NCBI RefSeq assembly: GCF_000143415.4
Contig: NW_003314299.1
Span: 1,285,502 to 1,349,501, forward strand
From: Selaginella moellendorffii
Lineage: Eukaryota > Streptophyta > Lycopodiopsida > Selaginellales > Selaginellaceae
Direction: 5' to 3'
DNA: 64,000 nucleotides
Under the pieces are notes generated by a model. That model worked only from the letters and a program-made list of their open reading frames with translations. It had not been told where the DNA came from and made no database searches. Below, piece after piece: positions 9,994 through 21,749 of the stretch (positions within the stretch are counted from its first letter, which is position 1; each line of letters begins with the position of its first letter). Both the position numbers and the translations under genes were made by a program.

Positions 9994-11454
9994 TCATGCT
10001 CGCTTCTTGAGCTCGGTGAAAGGATAGACCGAAGAGGTACCGCTGATGAACGCATCCCCAAGCTTGAACGAATCGTAGTGCAGGAAGAAATCCGCAAACA
10101 AGATCCTGGTAACCAACACCACAAAGTTCTTCCCGGGGCACTGCTTGTTGTCCACGCTGGGCGAGCTCGTCTCGGGGCCATTCGACCAGAAAACATGCTC
10201 CAGCAGGCGCTGCCCCTCCTCCCCCATGAACCTCCGAGGCTTGAACTTCTCGGGCTCCTCAAACACCACCGGGTCGCGCGTCACCAGCGGCTGGTACCCG
10301 TACAGCATCTCCCCGGCCTTGATCTTGAACGCCTCAACGTGCGTCTCAAGGACAAAGTCCACCTTGGCCTTGCCGTACTGCGACTGTACCGGGGGCTCGA
10401 TGCGCAGCACCTCGTACACCGTGGACTGCAGCAGCGGCATGGCGCCCAGTGCCGCGGCGTCCACGCCGCCGCGGCCCACGGCACGCCGCACCTCCTCCCG
10501 CAGCTCCGCCTGCAGGTCAAACTCGTCAAAGTCGCTCACATGCTTGAACAGCGCGGGCCACAGAATGGTCAACCCTCCGAAGGTGTTGAAACATATGAAG
10601 AAGACGAGGTTGTGCAGGGCCTCGTCGGGGTCGATACCGTGCGGAACCGCCAGCGACACCGCGCGCTCCCCGTTGGCCTTAAAGAAGCGCACGATCTTAT
10701 GGTACTCGGGCGCCACGATGATGAAGGGTATGGGCGCGGTGTGGAGCAGCGGCTCCTGGATCACGGCGGGCAGGCCCGCGTTGAGCACCGGGGCGATCTG
10801 CGGTGCGATCCACAGCTTGATCCCGGTCTCGGTGAGCGCATTCCCCTCGGTTGCATCCTTGTCCAGCACCGTCTTGGTCAGGAAACGGAGCGCGATCTTC
10901 CCCAGCACAGGGTTGAGCTCCGGTGGATCATCCGGGAGCAGCCCCGAGACAATTCCGCCCAGCAGCCCCCCGGACTTCTTCGGCTTGTTGAGCTCGGCGT
11001 CCCACTCGTCGTATCCGGCAGCCGCTGCCGCGCGGAGCTCCGGGATCCAACGGTCGTGGTTGCTGCTGAGGATGTCCATGCAGTACGACTTGAGCTGCGC
11101 ATGCTTGGGCTCCTCCTGTCCGAGATAGGACAGCACGCGGTAGCCGCCCGTGAATCCGGTGCTCGGGACGTAGGTGCCGGTGAACACATTCTTCTTGCTC
11201 ACCTTGGTGAGATCGAACAGGACAGGGAAGCTCTTCTGATCCAGCAGCGCAATGACTTTGGAATCGGGGAAGAAAGGTGGCCCGGGGGGCATGTTGACGC
11301 GGAAGACGGTGCTCCCGTACTCGTCCCTCCGCTTCTCGAAGAAATTCTTGCCGTAGAAACGGTCCAGCTGATCCAGCACGGAGCCGAGTATGGGTGCGCC
11401 ATATTCACCGGGCACGTCGCGCTTCACCTCCAGGTTCCTGTCGTTGCTCATCAC
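9994..11454 (-). CDS. CYP74 family cytochrome P450 (copy B)
   Basis: Intronless, 486 residues, about 98% identical to copy A (about 9 substitutions, e.g. Asp89 to Asn, Ala149 to Asp, Gly430 to Ser). All signature parts are intact: FNTFGG at 289-294, EVLR at 348-351, and haem-loop Cys439 in NKQCPGK. The flanks on both sides match those of copy A, so A and B arose by a fairly recent segmental duplication that includes promoter and terminator regions. The convergent neighbour is the transporter at 7637-9452, with about 540 bases between the two stop codons. The exact CYP74 reaction cannot be assigned from sequence reading alone. There are no stops or frameshifts, so it is likely functional. Confidence 0.95.
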   Translation of the reverse strand: MMSNDRNLEVKRDVPGEYGAPILGSVLDQLDRFYGKNFFEKRRDEYGSTVFRVNMPPGPPFFPDSKVIALLDQKSFPVLFDLTKVSKKNVFTGTYVPSTGFTGGYRVLSYLGQEEPKHAQLKSYCMDILSSNHDRWIPELRAAAAAGYDEWDAELNKPKKSGGLLGGIVSGLLPDDPPELNPVLGKIALRFLTKTVLDKDATEGNALTETGIKLWIAPQIAPVLNAGLPAVIQEPLLHTAPIPFIIVAPEYHKIVRFFKANGERAVSLAVPHGIDPDEALHNLVFFICFNTFGGLTILWPALFKHVSDFDEFDLQAELREEVRRAVGRGGVDAAALGAMPLLQSTVYEVLRIEPPVQSQYGKAKVDFVLETHVEAFKIKAGEMLYGYQPLVTRDPVVFEEPEKFKPRRFMGEEGQRLLEHVFWSNGPETSSPSVDNKQCPGKNFVVLVTRILFADFFLHYDSFKLGDAFISGTSSVYPFTELKKRA

Positions 11455-12030
11455 TGCAATTGATGCAAAGAAGTGAAGTTTGAGCTGCTAAGAACACAGT
11501 ACTTGAGTACAAGGTGTGCTTGTGTTGGGCACAAGCTCGGGCTTTTAAGCAAGGTGGTCTCTATAGTACCTCCTGCAGCATGAAGAACGTGGGTGCAAGC
11601 GACAGATATCATCCACAGGGTCCAAGCTTAAAAAGAATTTGGAAACAGAATCAGAACACTGTAATGTAAGACAGCTGCTTCTTTAGCTGACACTATGTGT
11701 TAATTGTCCACCTTCATCCAGTGTTATCGGTAGGCCCTGGATTCCTTCCCGCCAGATTACTTTCAATACCCAGTTCAGGTCACTGCTCTCTTCAAACAAG
11801 GACCTAAAACTTATCTTCAACATTGGTGTTCTTTGGCCTCCTCAAGCATGAAGAGCCTGGGTCCAAACGAGAGAGGTCATCCACAGGGACCAAGCTTAAA
11901 AGCCAAAATGAAAACAGATAACAAGCAATACAATATACAAGGTAGGCCCTTCTTGTATATTTTGGTAGGATGTCAAGGTCAGTTTCGTACAATGGGTCCA
12001 GAAAAAAACGTGCGAAGAATAAGGAAAGTA
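11455..12030 (-). promoter_or_regulatory. CYP74 copy B upstream region
   Basis: Matches 1943-2500 and the inverse of 38020-38671. The TATA-like TTAAAAG lies on the minus strand at about 11542-11548, again about 90 nt before the ATG. The segment from 11631 on is itself tandemly repeated at 12975. Confidence 0.4.
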
Positions 12031-12410
12031 TAATAGAATGCTCGATTTTGGACTTTTTTAAAAAGTAATTATGCTACATAAAAAAATTACTACTTTTTAG
12101 GTTGGACAAATCGTTTTTGGAATGTATTTTATCATATAAAGGAAGGGTAATTAATGTTGTGTTGTCCTGAATGGATATACTTAAAATATGCTTAGATATT
12201 CTAGGATTTTAAGGGTTGTTAGATTAATTTTGCATTTATAATTTATAAGCATGTTTATAATTTATAAACTTTCCAAAACACTTTTTAGAATATTCTTTTT
12301 ATTATACCATCTAGATTAATCTTCTGTTTATAAATTATAAACATGTTCATAATTATAAAATTCCATTAATAATATAAATAATACTACTATTAAGCAAATG
12401 TTGCATGCAG

Positions 12411-12474
12411 AAAATTATCAATACATATACATATACATATATACATATATATACATATACATACATACACACAC

Positions 12475-12546
<72 letters not shown>

Positions 12547-12565
12547 GTGTGTGTGTGTGTGTGAG
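12411..12565. repeat. AT/CA microsatellite
   Basis: A (TA)n tract of about 70 bases at 12477-12545, flanked by CATA repeats and a terminal (TG)n. The equivalent in the second unit is shorter, at 13801-13858. The Tyr-Ile repeats that can be translated from it are not a gene. Confidence 0.95.
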
Positions 12566-12974
12566 GTCCAAGTGCCAAGTGTATGACTACGATGCCATAT
12601 ACTAATATTAATGTAATAGGATTTTGGTAGCCATTGGATTAGTTTTAATCCAGACCACTTGCTCTCATATATAGATTAGAGTTTTTGAGCTAGTTAATAT
12701 ATATTCTCTTTCCATATTCCATGCACTCACATTGGTGGACGTGAGGGGCAATTTTGATTGTCCATGAAGATTGCTTGGATTTGGGATTTTACTTTAGACT
12801 TAGCTTTTACATTGCCTAAATTTTCTTTTTTCTTATAGCTTTTCTCACATTCTTCTTTTCTGCTCTTTCCTTTTCATTCATCTTCATGATAAAGTAACAA
12901 CCTCCTCTTCCTTTGACTCTAGAGTAATAGTTAATGCAATTTTTCGATGCTATATGGTTGTAGTTGTTCTTTCC
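12566..12974 (+). mobile_element. LTR and leader fragment of the element-5 retrotransposon family
   Basis: On the plus strand this begins TGTGAGG and runs through the blocks that, in inverse, form the right LTR and gag leader of element 5 (about 55920-56342). Shared phrases are taatattagtatat-like, ggattttggtagcc and tttgattgtccatgaa. It is a truncated fragment with no intact gene. Confidence 0.7.
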
Positions 12975-13858
12975 CTTTCAAAAAGAATTTGGAAACAGAA
13001 TCAGAACACTATAATGTAAGACAGCTGCTTCTTTAGCTGACACTATTTGTTAATTTTCCACCTTCATCCGGTGTTATTGGTAGGCCTTGGATTCCTTCCC
13101 GCCAAATTACTTTTAATACCCAATTTAGGTCACTACTCTCTTCAAACAAGGACCTAAAACTTATCTTTAACATTGGTGTTCTTCAGCCTCCTCAAGCATA
13201 AAGAGCCTGGGTCCAAATCAGAGAGGTCATCCACAGGGACCAAGCTTAAAAGCCAAAATGAAAACAGATAACAAGCAATACAATATACAAGGTAGGCCCT
13301 TCTTGTATATTTTGGTAGGATGTCAAGGTCAGTTTTGTACAATAGGTCCAGAAAAAAATGTGCAAAGAATAAGGGTTAAAATATAATAGAATGCTCGATA
13401 CAGTTTGGACTTTTTTTAAAAGTAATTATGCAATATAAAAAATTACTACTTTTTAGGTTGGATAAATCATTTTTTGAATGTATTTTATCGTATAAAGGAG
13501 TGATTATGGAGGATAATTAATGTTGTGTTGTCCTGAATGGATATACTTAAAATATGCTTAGATATTCTAGGATTTTAAGGGTTGTTAGATTAATTTTGCA
13601 TATATAATTTATAAACATATTTATAATTTATAAACTTTCTAAAACACTTTCTTGTATATTCTTTTTTATTCTACCATCTAAATTAATCTTCTGGTTATAA
13701 ATTATAAACATGTTCATAATTATAAACTTCCGTTTGATCAATTAGATTAATAATATAAATAATACCATTATTAAGCAAATGCTGCATGCAAAAAATTATT
13801 AATACATATATATATATATATACATACATATACATATACATACACACACACACACACA

Positions 13859-14283
13859 GATCTAGCTTTTGCATTGTTTAAATCTTCCTTTTTCTTATAG
13901 TTTTTCTCACATTCTTCTTTTTCATTCTTTCTTTTTCATTTATCATTATGGCAGAGTAACAACCTCCTTTGACTCTGGAGTAGCAGTTGGTGCAATTGCT
14001 CGATGTTATATGATTGTAGTTGAACAATCAAACTTAATTGATGGTGGCACTCATGGCGCATGGTATAGTTCTTTTTGCTTTTGTTGTCAATCCTCGAGTT
14101 TAGTCAGAATTCTTTTGTGGGAATCCTAGGGATGATGTGTACCATTGGTTCAATCACTTCACGGTGATTATCACATATCATTCTTAAGATGATGCTTAGC
14201 ATTTGTGTGAATTTCCCATGTGTCTTCAAGGGATGACACTACAATGGTACAATGGTTTGAGTGCAGTCATTCGTGAGGATTAG
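13859..14283 (+). mobile_element. Leader and gag fragment of the element-5 retrotransposon family
   Basis: Plus-strand sequence matching the inverse of 55630-56050: the leader, the start of gag (DGGTHGAW-like instead of DGGIYDTW-like), and a stretch around atgtgtaccattggttcaatcac. It is interrupted at 14284 by the terminal TG of element 3, so it was the insertion target of that element. Stops are present and no product is expected. Confidence 0.7.
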
Positions 14284-15062
14284 TGTAGCGCACCTAAATT
14301 TGGAGCCAAACTTCAAGCCTATTGCACTACAAAACGAGGGTTTAGTACAATCCCATGAGCACCAACTCCCCATATCTAGCACCTACACGCAAAATGGTGT
14401 TAAACGGTGTTTGGCACGATTTTGGCATACTAGTGGCCTAACACAAGGAGGAGGGTACTCCACCGACTAGAGCAGCGTGGAGCTTGGGCTTAGACCCAAG
14501 CCGGATACAGAACAAGGAGCGACACAACCTAATAGAAGCCAAATTAATGTCTTAGGTGGTCAAATATACATTCCAACCACTATCCCTACCCCATAGCCCA
14601 CGCTTTGGGCTTTCACCCCAAGCCTCCCTTAGTCCTTTAGTACTAGGAGTTAGTCTCTGGGACAAACTTAAAACTTACTAAATATGGAATGTCCTTAGAT
14701 TACAAATTTAGACACGGGACAAACACTATTGTGTTCAAGCCAATCTTTACATTCTGTAGATATGCTAAATTAACAAATCTAGACACTGTTCATAATTAGC
14801 CTATGGAATGAAACGAGACTAACACAAAGGGCATGATAATAAGGGTGTTTGACAGACACGGTAAGCTATCATTCAGCAATATTATCCTTATGCTTATCCA
14901 GCCAAGTACAAATGCTAAGTTCAGTTTACAAACACTTGGACAAGAAGGGTTAATAAAGGAAACCAATAGTACTAACCTCCTACTGTCATAGTAGTAAGGA
15001 AAGAGTGTCCGTAAGGATTGGTCGACAAGTATCTTTTGATACCCGAAGTCACATTCGCGACA
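14284..15062 (-). repeat. Element 3 left (3') LTR
   Basis: 779 bases, starting TGTAGCGCACC and ending CATTCGCGACA. It aligns to 35235-35823 over the part from the phrase gctttgggctttcacccc onward. Left of it is a broken gag fragment of another family. The right-hand target duplication cannot be checked because the other end is rearranged. Confidence 0.8.
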
Positions 15063-16159
15063 TCTCCCCCCCTTAAGGAAGATTGACATCCTTGTCGATG
15101 CATATCCGAGTCTAACAAACCATTAAGGAAACAACTCCAAAAGTTAACAGAAAGCACACTATGTGAGAAACACACTGACTTAAATGAATTATGGAACAAC
15201 CTTTCTTTTACATCCCAAGATGTTAAGACTCAAACACCCTTTAGCCGCCACCGATAAGGTAATGACTAATGGAGTTAGCCACCTTTGCTACTCCAAGTAC
15301 CACTCGGATTACAAAGGAATGATACATCCTTACCCATAGGGATATAGGGAGAAGGCCAAATGCCCAACTTCCCCTAAGCAAGAAATCAACCCTGTCGGGA
15401 AGATTTAGACAACTATTAAATTAAGTTGGCAGATTAAGTTGTTTACACAACCATTCCCCTTTGCAAAAATGAGTCATCGAGAGAGGTGGGGACTTGTGAT
15501 CAGTCTATAATAGTTATCCCCATGGTTATGGATTGAAGCCATGCATCGAAGTGCTGAAATCAACTTGCCAAAACTGACCCAAGTACGAACGAATGAGAGA
15601 AACAAAACTTTGATTTATAGAAATATATTACTTTATTGATTTGCAAGATTTATTACAAGATTTACAAAAACTAGTCTTTATTATGATTCTCATACTTCGT
15701 GACAAGCTCATGAGCATGTGTAAGATTCCTAAGAGGTTCCTAAGCTGATTCACAAACTGGGTAACCTTTCTATGTAACTAGATACTCTTGACGTTTGGCA
15801 CGTTTCAGCTAGCGTGTACCCAAAATAGCTTCCACTTCATACTCAGGTTCATCATCCATAACTATTGATGGCAGACAAATCTCTTCTTGACGTGCAACAT
15901 CCATAGTGTATGGCATGAAATACATTATGAACATTGGACATTTCTGCAAGAAGATCCAATTGATAGGATACATTACCAATGCGTTTCAACACCCAACATA
16001 TCTTAGTAATAACTTCCAAGATAAAAATCCCTTAATATTCAAGTTCTGGGAAGATAGCTACACTTGATCTCCCACTTGATAGGATACATCCTGACAATGT
16101 TGATCCTTATCACGTCGATACCTATCCTGAGCTTTGCCCATTGCCTTAGTAGCTCTAGA
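15063..16159 (-). other. Element 3 internal 3' non-coding part and degraded integrase C-terminus
   Basis: This begins with the polypurine tract. Its first 300 bases also match 41201-41460, showing that the family of the AT-rich element at 41-48 kb shares this 3' region. From about 15780 on, the minus strand encodes scattered integrase C-terminal pieces with stops. No other gene is seen. Confidence 0.55.
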
Positions 16160-16712
16160 CTAACCTTGGCGTAGCTGCTCTGCATAAGTCTTTATGGCCG
16201 AGACCAACACTTTGGACATTAGTTTTGGTACAACAATTTGTTGAGAAACCCCACGAGCATTCCCTTGCAGCATCTCCCATGGAGAACAACCAATAGCATT
16301 GTGAAATGTGTTATTATAAAAAAAAACTTGTTGTGTCCAAATGCTCAACCTAGTCATGTTGATCTGCCACAACATAGTACCGCAGATAATCCTTAACTTG
16401 AGCATTCATGTGTTCGGTTTGTCCATTGGTTTGAGGATGATAAGCTATACTAAACTTCAACTTGGTACTAAACAACTAGAATAGTGTGCCCTAAAACTTC
16501 CCCATAAATCTCAAATCTCTATCTGAGATCATCTCTTCGAGAAGACTACGAACCCGCACTACTTCATAGAAAAAGAGCTTTGCTGCTTGCTTCACATTCA
16601 TTATTTCCACAGTTGAAATGAAGTGTGCAATCTTCAACAACCAATCCACAACTACCATCAAAGTATCATAACCCTTAGATTTTGGCATGCAAGTGATGAA
16701 ATCAAGTGTCAT
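16160..16712 (-). pseudogene. Element 3 integrase core (broken)
   Basis: On the minus strand, the block from 16712 down to 16491 has the Gypsy integrase core pattern: TLDFITCMPKSKGYDTLMVVVD, then IAHFIS, then KLFFYEVVRVR and ISDRDLRFMGKF. The D, D parts of the D,D-35-E triad are visible. The block at 16405-16160 continues with NTFHNAIGCSPWEML, the usual distal segment. A stop and a frameshift separate them. The upstream zinc-finger part lies on the far side of element 1, at 31608-31759. Confidence 0.8.
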
Positions 16713-16779
16713 ACTTTGAAATGGTTATGCTAGTGCTGGAATGCACTACAACTTTCTAGCCTACTTCTTAGTTCTATGC

Positions 16780-16784
16780 TTACA
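16780..16784. other. Target-site duplication TTACA of element 1, left copy
   Basis: TTACA immediately before TGTAAGCC of the left LTR. It is matched by TTACA at 31608-31612 immediately after the right LTR end. Confidence 0.9.
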
Positions 16785-17921
16785 TGTAAGCCATAAAATT
16801 CTCCTTTCCAATTTGCTAGCTTACCTCGACTATCTGTCTAACACTGCCTTGACTTTTGCTAAGTTCCCTTGCCAAGGTTCTCATCTATTGTACTAGCTCC
16901 TACTTGGTCCTACTTTCTTTCAGCTACTCACTGCACAAGCAACGAAGTGTTAGCCATCCATCCATGGATTCCCAAATCTCTCATAATCCCCCTCCCCAGG
17001 TTAGACTGGACTTAAGGTTCGGCTACACTTCCCACAGGCACAAGCAGCCAAGCATACCAAGCCTCCAGGTTCCTAACATCCCTTGGTACAACAAGACTTG
17101 ATCATGGGACCCTCTAAATCCCAAGCCTTGGGTGCAACACTTGCTTCGGGACACAAAGGCGAAACACCGTGGCCTAACGGCCCGGTATAGGTACCTCTAC
17201 CCCCCCCCACATCTATCCCGAAAGGAAGGCCCAAGCCCCTAGGAAGGGCGAGGACCAATGAGCCACAAGGTACTCAAGTGGGGCACCACTTCATATGAGC
17301 CGGGAGCACTGCAATTGGTTTCCCTTTCGGGAGTGGGAGCTGCTCTTGAGCACTTCCTTGAGTGGCCCCTCCGGCACCACCTGAGTCCATGCTCACCCCC
17401 ACCCAAGGCCCCTCGGCCCCAGTCTTAACCTCAAGTCAGTTTGGAAGCACCACTAAAGAGTTCCTTCAAGACTGGTTCCTAAACCTCACTATCCCTACTA
17501 TACTTTTGGAACCCCGTGCAACCCCCCTCCCCCCGGGAGACGCACGCTTTGGGCTTTCACCCCTTGACCCGTATTAATACTCGGACTTGGTCTCGGACTC
17601 GATCTTAGACTCTATCTCGGACCGGACTTCGGACCGAACTTCGGACTCGATCTCGAACCCGATCTTGGACTTGACTTCGGACTCGACCTCAGACTCGGTC
17701 TCGGACCCGATTCAGATCTCGGACTCTGTCTCGAACTCGGTCTTGAACTCGGTCTCCGATTCGGCCTCAGACTCGATCCCAGACTCTATCTTGAACTCGG
17801 TCTTAGAGTCGGTCTTGGACTTGAACTTCGACTCGGTCCCATCCGATGAACTCTTTGTCATTTCGGTCATGTTTTCGGGGATCCTTTAGCCTACGACACC
17901 TCAGGGAGTTGGTTCCTTACA
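16785..17921 (-). repeat. Element 1 left (3') LTR
   Basis: 1137 bases, TGTAAGCC...CCTTACA. It contains a CG-rich array of degenerate ctcggactcg-type units at 17577-17835. The right LTR shares both ends but lost about 170 bases, mainly the segment around 17190-17300 and part of the array. Confidence 0.9.
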
Positions 17922-18360
17922 ACTCCACCACCCATAGAAGAAGTTCGATGCCCACATCAAACGTCTTTTTTTTATCCTATGACTTGTTGACCATGTCTCC
18001 AAGGGCATCCCCCCACTTAGCGGTGTGCTTAAGTTAGCCTCCCTGGCCAAGAGCCCATGACAATAGAATATAGGTGTCCCTATACTCCTCACCTCACCAT
18101 GCCCTAGTATGAGGTCGGGACTTGAACCCAACCTTGCTTTACTAGGGGGTTGGGACTCGAACCCAACCTCCGTAGAATATGTCTACGGATTCGACATCCC
18201 CGTGGGGAGTCGGGCGTAGTTCCCTATGCCTGGTCGACCTAGTTAACCCATGCTAATTAGCTTACCTTCGGCGCGCCTTCGGGTCCCAACATATGCCATT
18301 GCTCAACTTCACAAATTGATACTTTAATTGAACTTTGCATAAGTATATAGAGTTCTGCCT
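17922..18360 (-). other. Element 1 3' non-coding region
   Basis: Between polypurine tract and chromodomain. It carries two copies of a phrase like gggactcgaaccca (18116-18130 and 18152-18165), which on the opposite strand resembles a pol III B box. The region is clearly related to 26640-27050 inside element 2, including catccccccacttagcggtg against the similar phrase there. No gene is seen. Confidence 0.6.
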
Positions 18361-18365
18361 TGCAG

Positions 18366-19650
18366 AAATTCCTCCACTAGATCTCGCGCGTTCGCTAAGT
18401 TCTCCTCCGGTTTCTATGTTGCTTCGCAGTGTGGAAATCCTTTCCACTTCACATGGAACTCTCTCACCTCGCGTCCTTGTCGCTTGCTCTTGCGCGCATT
18501 GAGGATGGCCTCGACTTCGTATTCCTCTTCCCCTTGGATAACCTCAGGTAAAGGTCTTACTTGGTCCTTGCGAAGTGGATCCTCAAAGTACGGCTTGAAC
18601 TCAAGATCAATTCATTTACAGGAATACATGCATTTTTACCTTTGGGTCAACTTCCGGCTGATCCCACCTGGTAGCCTAAGGTTCTTGGTGTTCAGCCACA
18701 CCTTCTCCCCAGCTTGGAACTCTACCTCCTGACTCTTCTGGTTCGCGTACTTGGTTTGCCTTTGTTGAGCTTGTTCCAAGGAATCCCTCACCAAATTCCA
18801 AATGTTGAGTCTTTCTGCCGTGAATGCCTCCACTGCAGGTAACTCTCCATGATACTCGGCCACGCTGAGTTCCACAAGACCTTCAATAGCTTGCCCATTG
18901 ATGACTTCCCATGGACTCACCTCGATGCTCGAATGTGGTGAGTTGTTATAACACATTTCCACAAGTCCCAAATGACTTACCCAATCGGTTTGGTCTCCCG
19001 AGACATAGCATTGCAAATAATCCTCTAGCTGCCTATTCACCCTTTCTGTTTGTCTGTCTGTCAAGAAGTGTTAGTGCCAAAAAACTTGACTTAATACCCA
19101 ATACCTGTCTGTGGGTGGTAGGTTGTGCTGAATTTCAACTTGGTGCGATAGTGTTCCAGGAAAGTTCTCTAGAACCTATTGGTGAAGATCTTATCTCTAT
19201 CTGAGATAATCTCTTCTGGCCTTCCCCGCACTCGAACCATGTGTTCGAAGAACAGCTTCACCACACCTTCCACATCCACTTCCGTTGTGGTGGGTATGAA
19301 ATGTGCCATCTTCGAAAATCGGTCTACCACCACGAATATCGCATCGAACCCCTCGCTTGGGTGGAGTCCCGTGATGAAGTTCATCGTAAGACATTTCCAC
19401 AGACGATCTGGAATTGGGATGCTTTGTAACAAGCCCCCACTAGCCTTAGTCATGGCTTTGACCTGCTGACATGTTGGGCATGTCTTTACATAGTCTTGGA
19501 CGTCCTTAGCCATATCTGGCCAGTGGTACTTCCTCTTGAGTAAGCCTATCGTCTTGGGCACTCTGCCGTGTCTCGCAAGAGGTTTGTCATAACACTCTTT
19601 TAAGGCTACCTTCATTAGTTCCCCTTCTAGAACATACACTCTCGTTTGTT
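18366..19650 (-). pseudogene. Element 1 integrase and C-terminal chromodomain (broken)
   Basis: On the minus strand from 19650 down: zinc-binding HHCC part (ARHGRVPKT...HWPDMAKDV...TCPTCQQVK), the core (MNFITGLHPSEGFDAIFVVVDRF, ISDRDKIFTNRF), then after a frame break MTDRQTERVNRQLEDYLQC and NNSPHSSIEVSPWEV. At about 18525-18366 comes a chromodomain: YEVEAILNARKSKRQGREVR, EFHVKWKGFPHCEAT, then KPEENLANARDLVEEF. The Trp of the usual TWEP is a TAG stop. Chromodomains at this place define chromoviruses and guide integration to particular chromatin. Non-functional as it stands. Confidence 0.85.
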
Positions 19651-19851
19651 TATAATAAATGAGTCCGTTGCATTCTGCATAGCTTGTTTTCTCTTCCGTT
19701 GGTAGCTCACCTCTCTGGTGGGCTTTCCGTGCCTCTAGATTCTGCAGCAACACTTCTTGTGCTAGACCATCGTTCTCATATGCTGTCCGCACATCATCCC
19801 AAAAGGTTGCTGTCGCATTGGATATCGCTAACTTCAAGCTTGCTTTTCGAC

Positions 19852-21743
19852 TTAGCACTCTGCCACGATGTTGCTCTTCCCAGGCTTGTATAGAATCTCG
19901 CAATCGAACTCTGCCAAAGCATTGGCCCACCGACCATGTTTCCCTCTCAGATCGGGCTGTGACAAGTGTTTCGTTGTCACATTGTCCGTGTAAACCTTGA
20001 AGTGTCTCCCAAGGTAGTGTTGCCACTCCTTGAGCGCCTTGACCACCGCAAACAATTCCTTCTCGTGGGCAGGCCACTTCTGTTGAGCCTTGTCCAACTT
20101 CTTCGAGAAGAACGCTATTGGATGGTTGTCTTGCTTCAAAATTGTGCCCAACGCAAAGTCTGAAGCATCTGTTTCTACCTCAAAGTCCTTACTAAAGTCT
20201 GGTAACGCCAACACAGGAGCCTTCCTCAACTTCCCTTTGAGGTGGACAAATGCCGCATTGCATTTTGCTATCCATACCATCTTCCTTTTTCCCGTTTGGT
20301 CCGTTAAGGGCAGGGCTACTCTCGAATAGTGTCTGATAAACTTTCGGTAGTAATTGCATAGCCCGAAGAATGCCCTTAACTCGTGTATATTCGATGGTCG
20401 CTCCCAATCCTGGATCGCTTGGACCTTCTCAGGGTCCACCTTGAGCCCATCCTTGCCCACCACATGCCTGAGAAACTTTACCTCTTGTTGAGCAAAGTCA
20501 CATTTGCTTTCTTTAGCATATAGCTGATGTTCTCTTAGTTTCTCAAACACCTTCCTCAAGTGTTCGGCATGCTCCTCTAGCGTTTCACTATAGATCAGGA
20601 TGTCGTCAATATAGACGACCACAAAGTGATCCAGATAGGGTACAAAGATGTAGTTCATCAAGGCCAAAAACGTTGCTAGCGCATTGCATAACCCGAAGGG
20701 CATCACCAGAAATTCAAAGCTCCCATACCTTATTCGACAGGTTGTCTTCTCGACATCTTCCTCTGCTACCCTGATGTGGTAGTATCCTGTAATCCTTGGC
20801 AAAGGGTACTTGTTCTTCTTTGTATACTTGTTAAGAAACCGATAGTCTATGCATATGTGCATAGATCCATCTTTCTTTTTCACAAATAACATTAGCGCCC
20901 CATACGGCGACTTGCTCAACCTAACATACCCTTTGTCCACCAACTCCTTTAGTTGGCGCTTGAGCTCCTCGAGTTATTTTTCGTTCAAACAATAGGGGGG
21001 ACGAACCACCGCCTCAGCACCCTCAACTAGCTCAATCTTATGTTCTATCGGTCGTGCGGGGGCAACCCCGCCGGTAGCTCCTCCGGCATGGTATCCTGGA
21101 ATTGGTCCAACACCCACTGGATCACTAAAGGTACTTCTTCCATTCCCGTCTTTTTGTCACTCTTTACCGAGAGTAAGCACAAAAATGCTACCTTGGTTCC
21201 TTTAGTGAGTTGTCCTCTCGTGGACACCAGGTTTAGGCAGGAATCTTTGGCCTTGCATTGCCGTACCTTTAAATCCTGGGCCTCCACCCTGGATCTTCTT
21301 CCTTGGGCATTCGTTAATACCACAAGGTTCCTACCTTGTCCATACAGGGCTGCCACGAACCGATTGAATCAATCCATCCCAAAAATCACGTCAAATCCCG
21401 CCATATCCAACACGGTGAAATCCATGTCTACTTTCCATGTCCCTACTTCGACTCTCGCTTGTTAAAGTACCTCATCGGTGCTTTGGCTACCTTGAACAAA
21501 CTCTATAGTCCTTGGTTCGCCCAGCCGTTGCACCGTTAGTCCGGCTTGCCGGACTATGTCTGCAGCCACAAAATTATCCGAAGCACCTATAAGGATCTTA
21601 ATAAAGCTACCTTCGAGCTTCCTTCGGAGGGTTAGTAGATGTCGCGAACGACTCTCTATCAAAGTTGTTTGTGTACTGAGTAACTTTGAGTTAGGGACTA
21701 GATCACATACCTCAATTTGAATTTCACCCGACTTAATGGCCAT
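19852..21743 (-). pseudogene. Element 1 protease, reverse transcriptase and RNase H (broken)
   Basis: Protease segment at 21743-21462: ILIGASDNFVAADIV keeps the tail of the LIDSGAS-type active site but lacks the Asp-Ser pair, so the catalytic Asp is missing. RT segment from 20943 down: [29 protein letters not shown], and the catalytic YIDD in [13 protein letters not shown] (about 20600). RNase H follows: [39 protein letters not shown] stop at about 20970 cuts off the RT N-terminus, and a frame change near 20000 leads into the integrase. Function: copies element RNA to DNA in cytoplasmic particles. Confidence 0.88.
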
Positions 21744-21749
21744 ATTGGC

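Larger units (their letters stand above)
11631..14060. repeat. Tandem duplication of about 1.35 kb in the CYP74 upstream DNA
   Basis: Unit 1 (11631-12974) and unit 2 (12975-about 14060) start with the same phrase, aaaaagaatttggaaacaga. They share the tcatccacagggaccaagc block, the long AT-rich stretch and a dinucleotide tract. Unit 2 lacks most of 12560-12790. Both units carry a piece of a retrotransposon, so the duplication is younger than that insertion. Confidence 0.75.

Noticed and set aside
9964-11463. A 499-codon open frame antisense to CYP74 copy B (and similar ones at 470-1951 and 38663-40048)
   Set aside because: It is the mirror of a GC-rich, biased coding sequence. Its translation has no recognisable domain, and the sense frame is an unmistakable P450.
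12353-12605. Tyr-Ile-rich open frames
   Set aside because: Translation of a (TA)n microsatellite.
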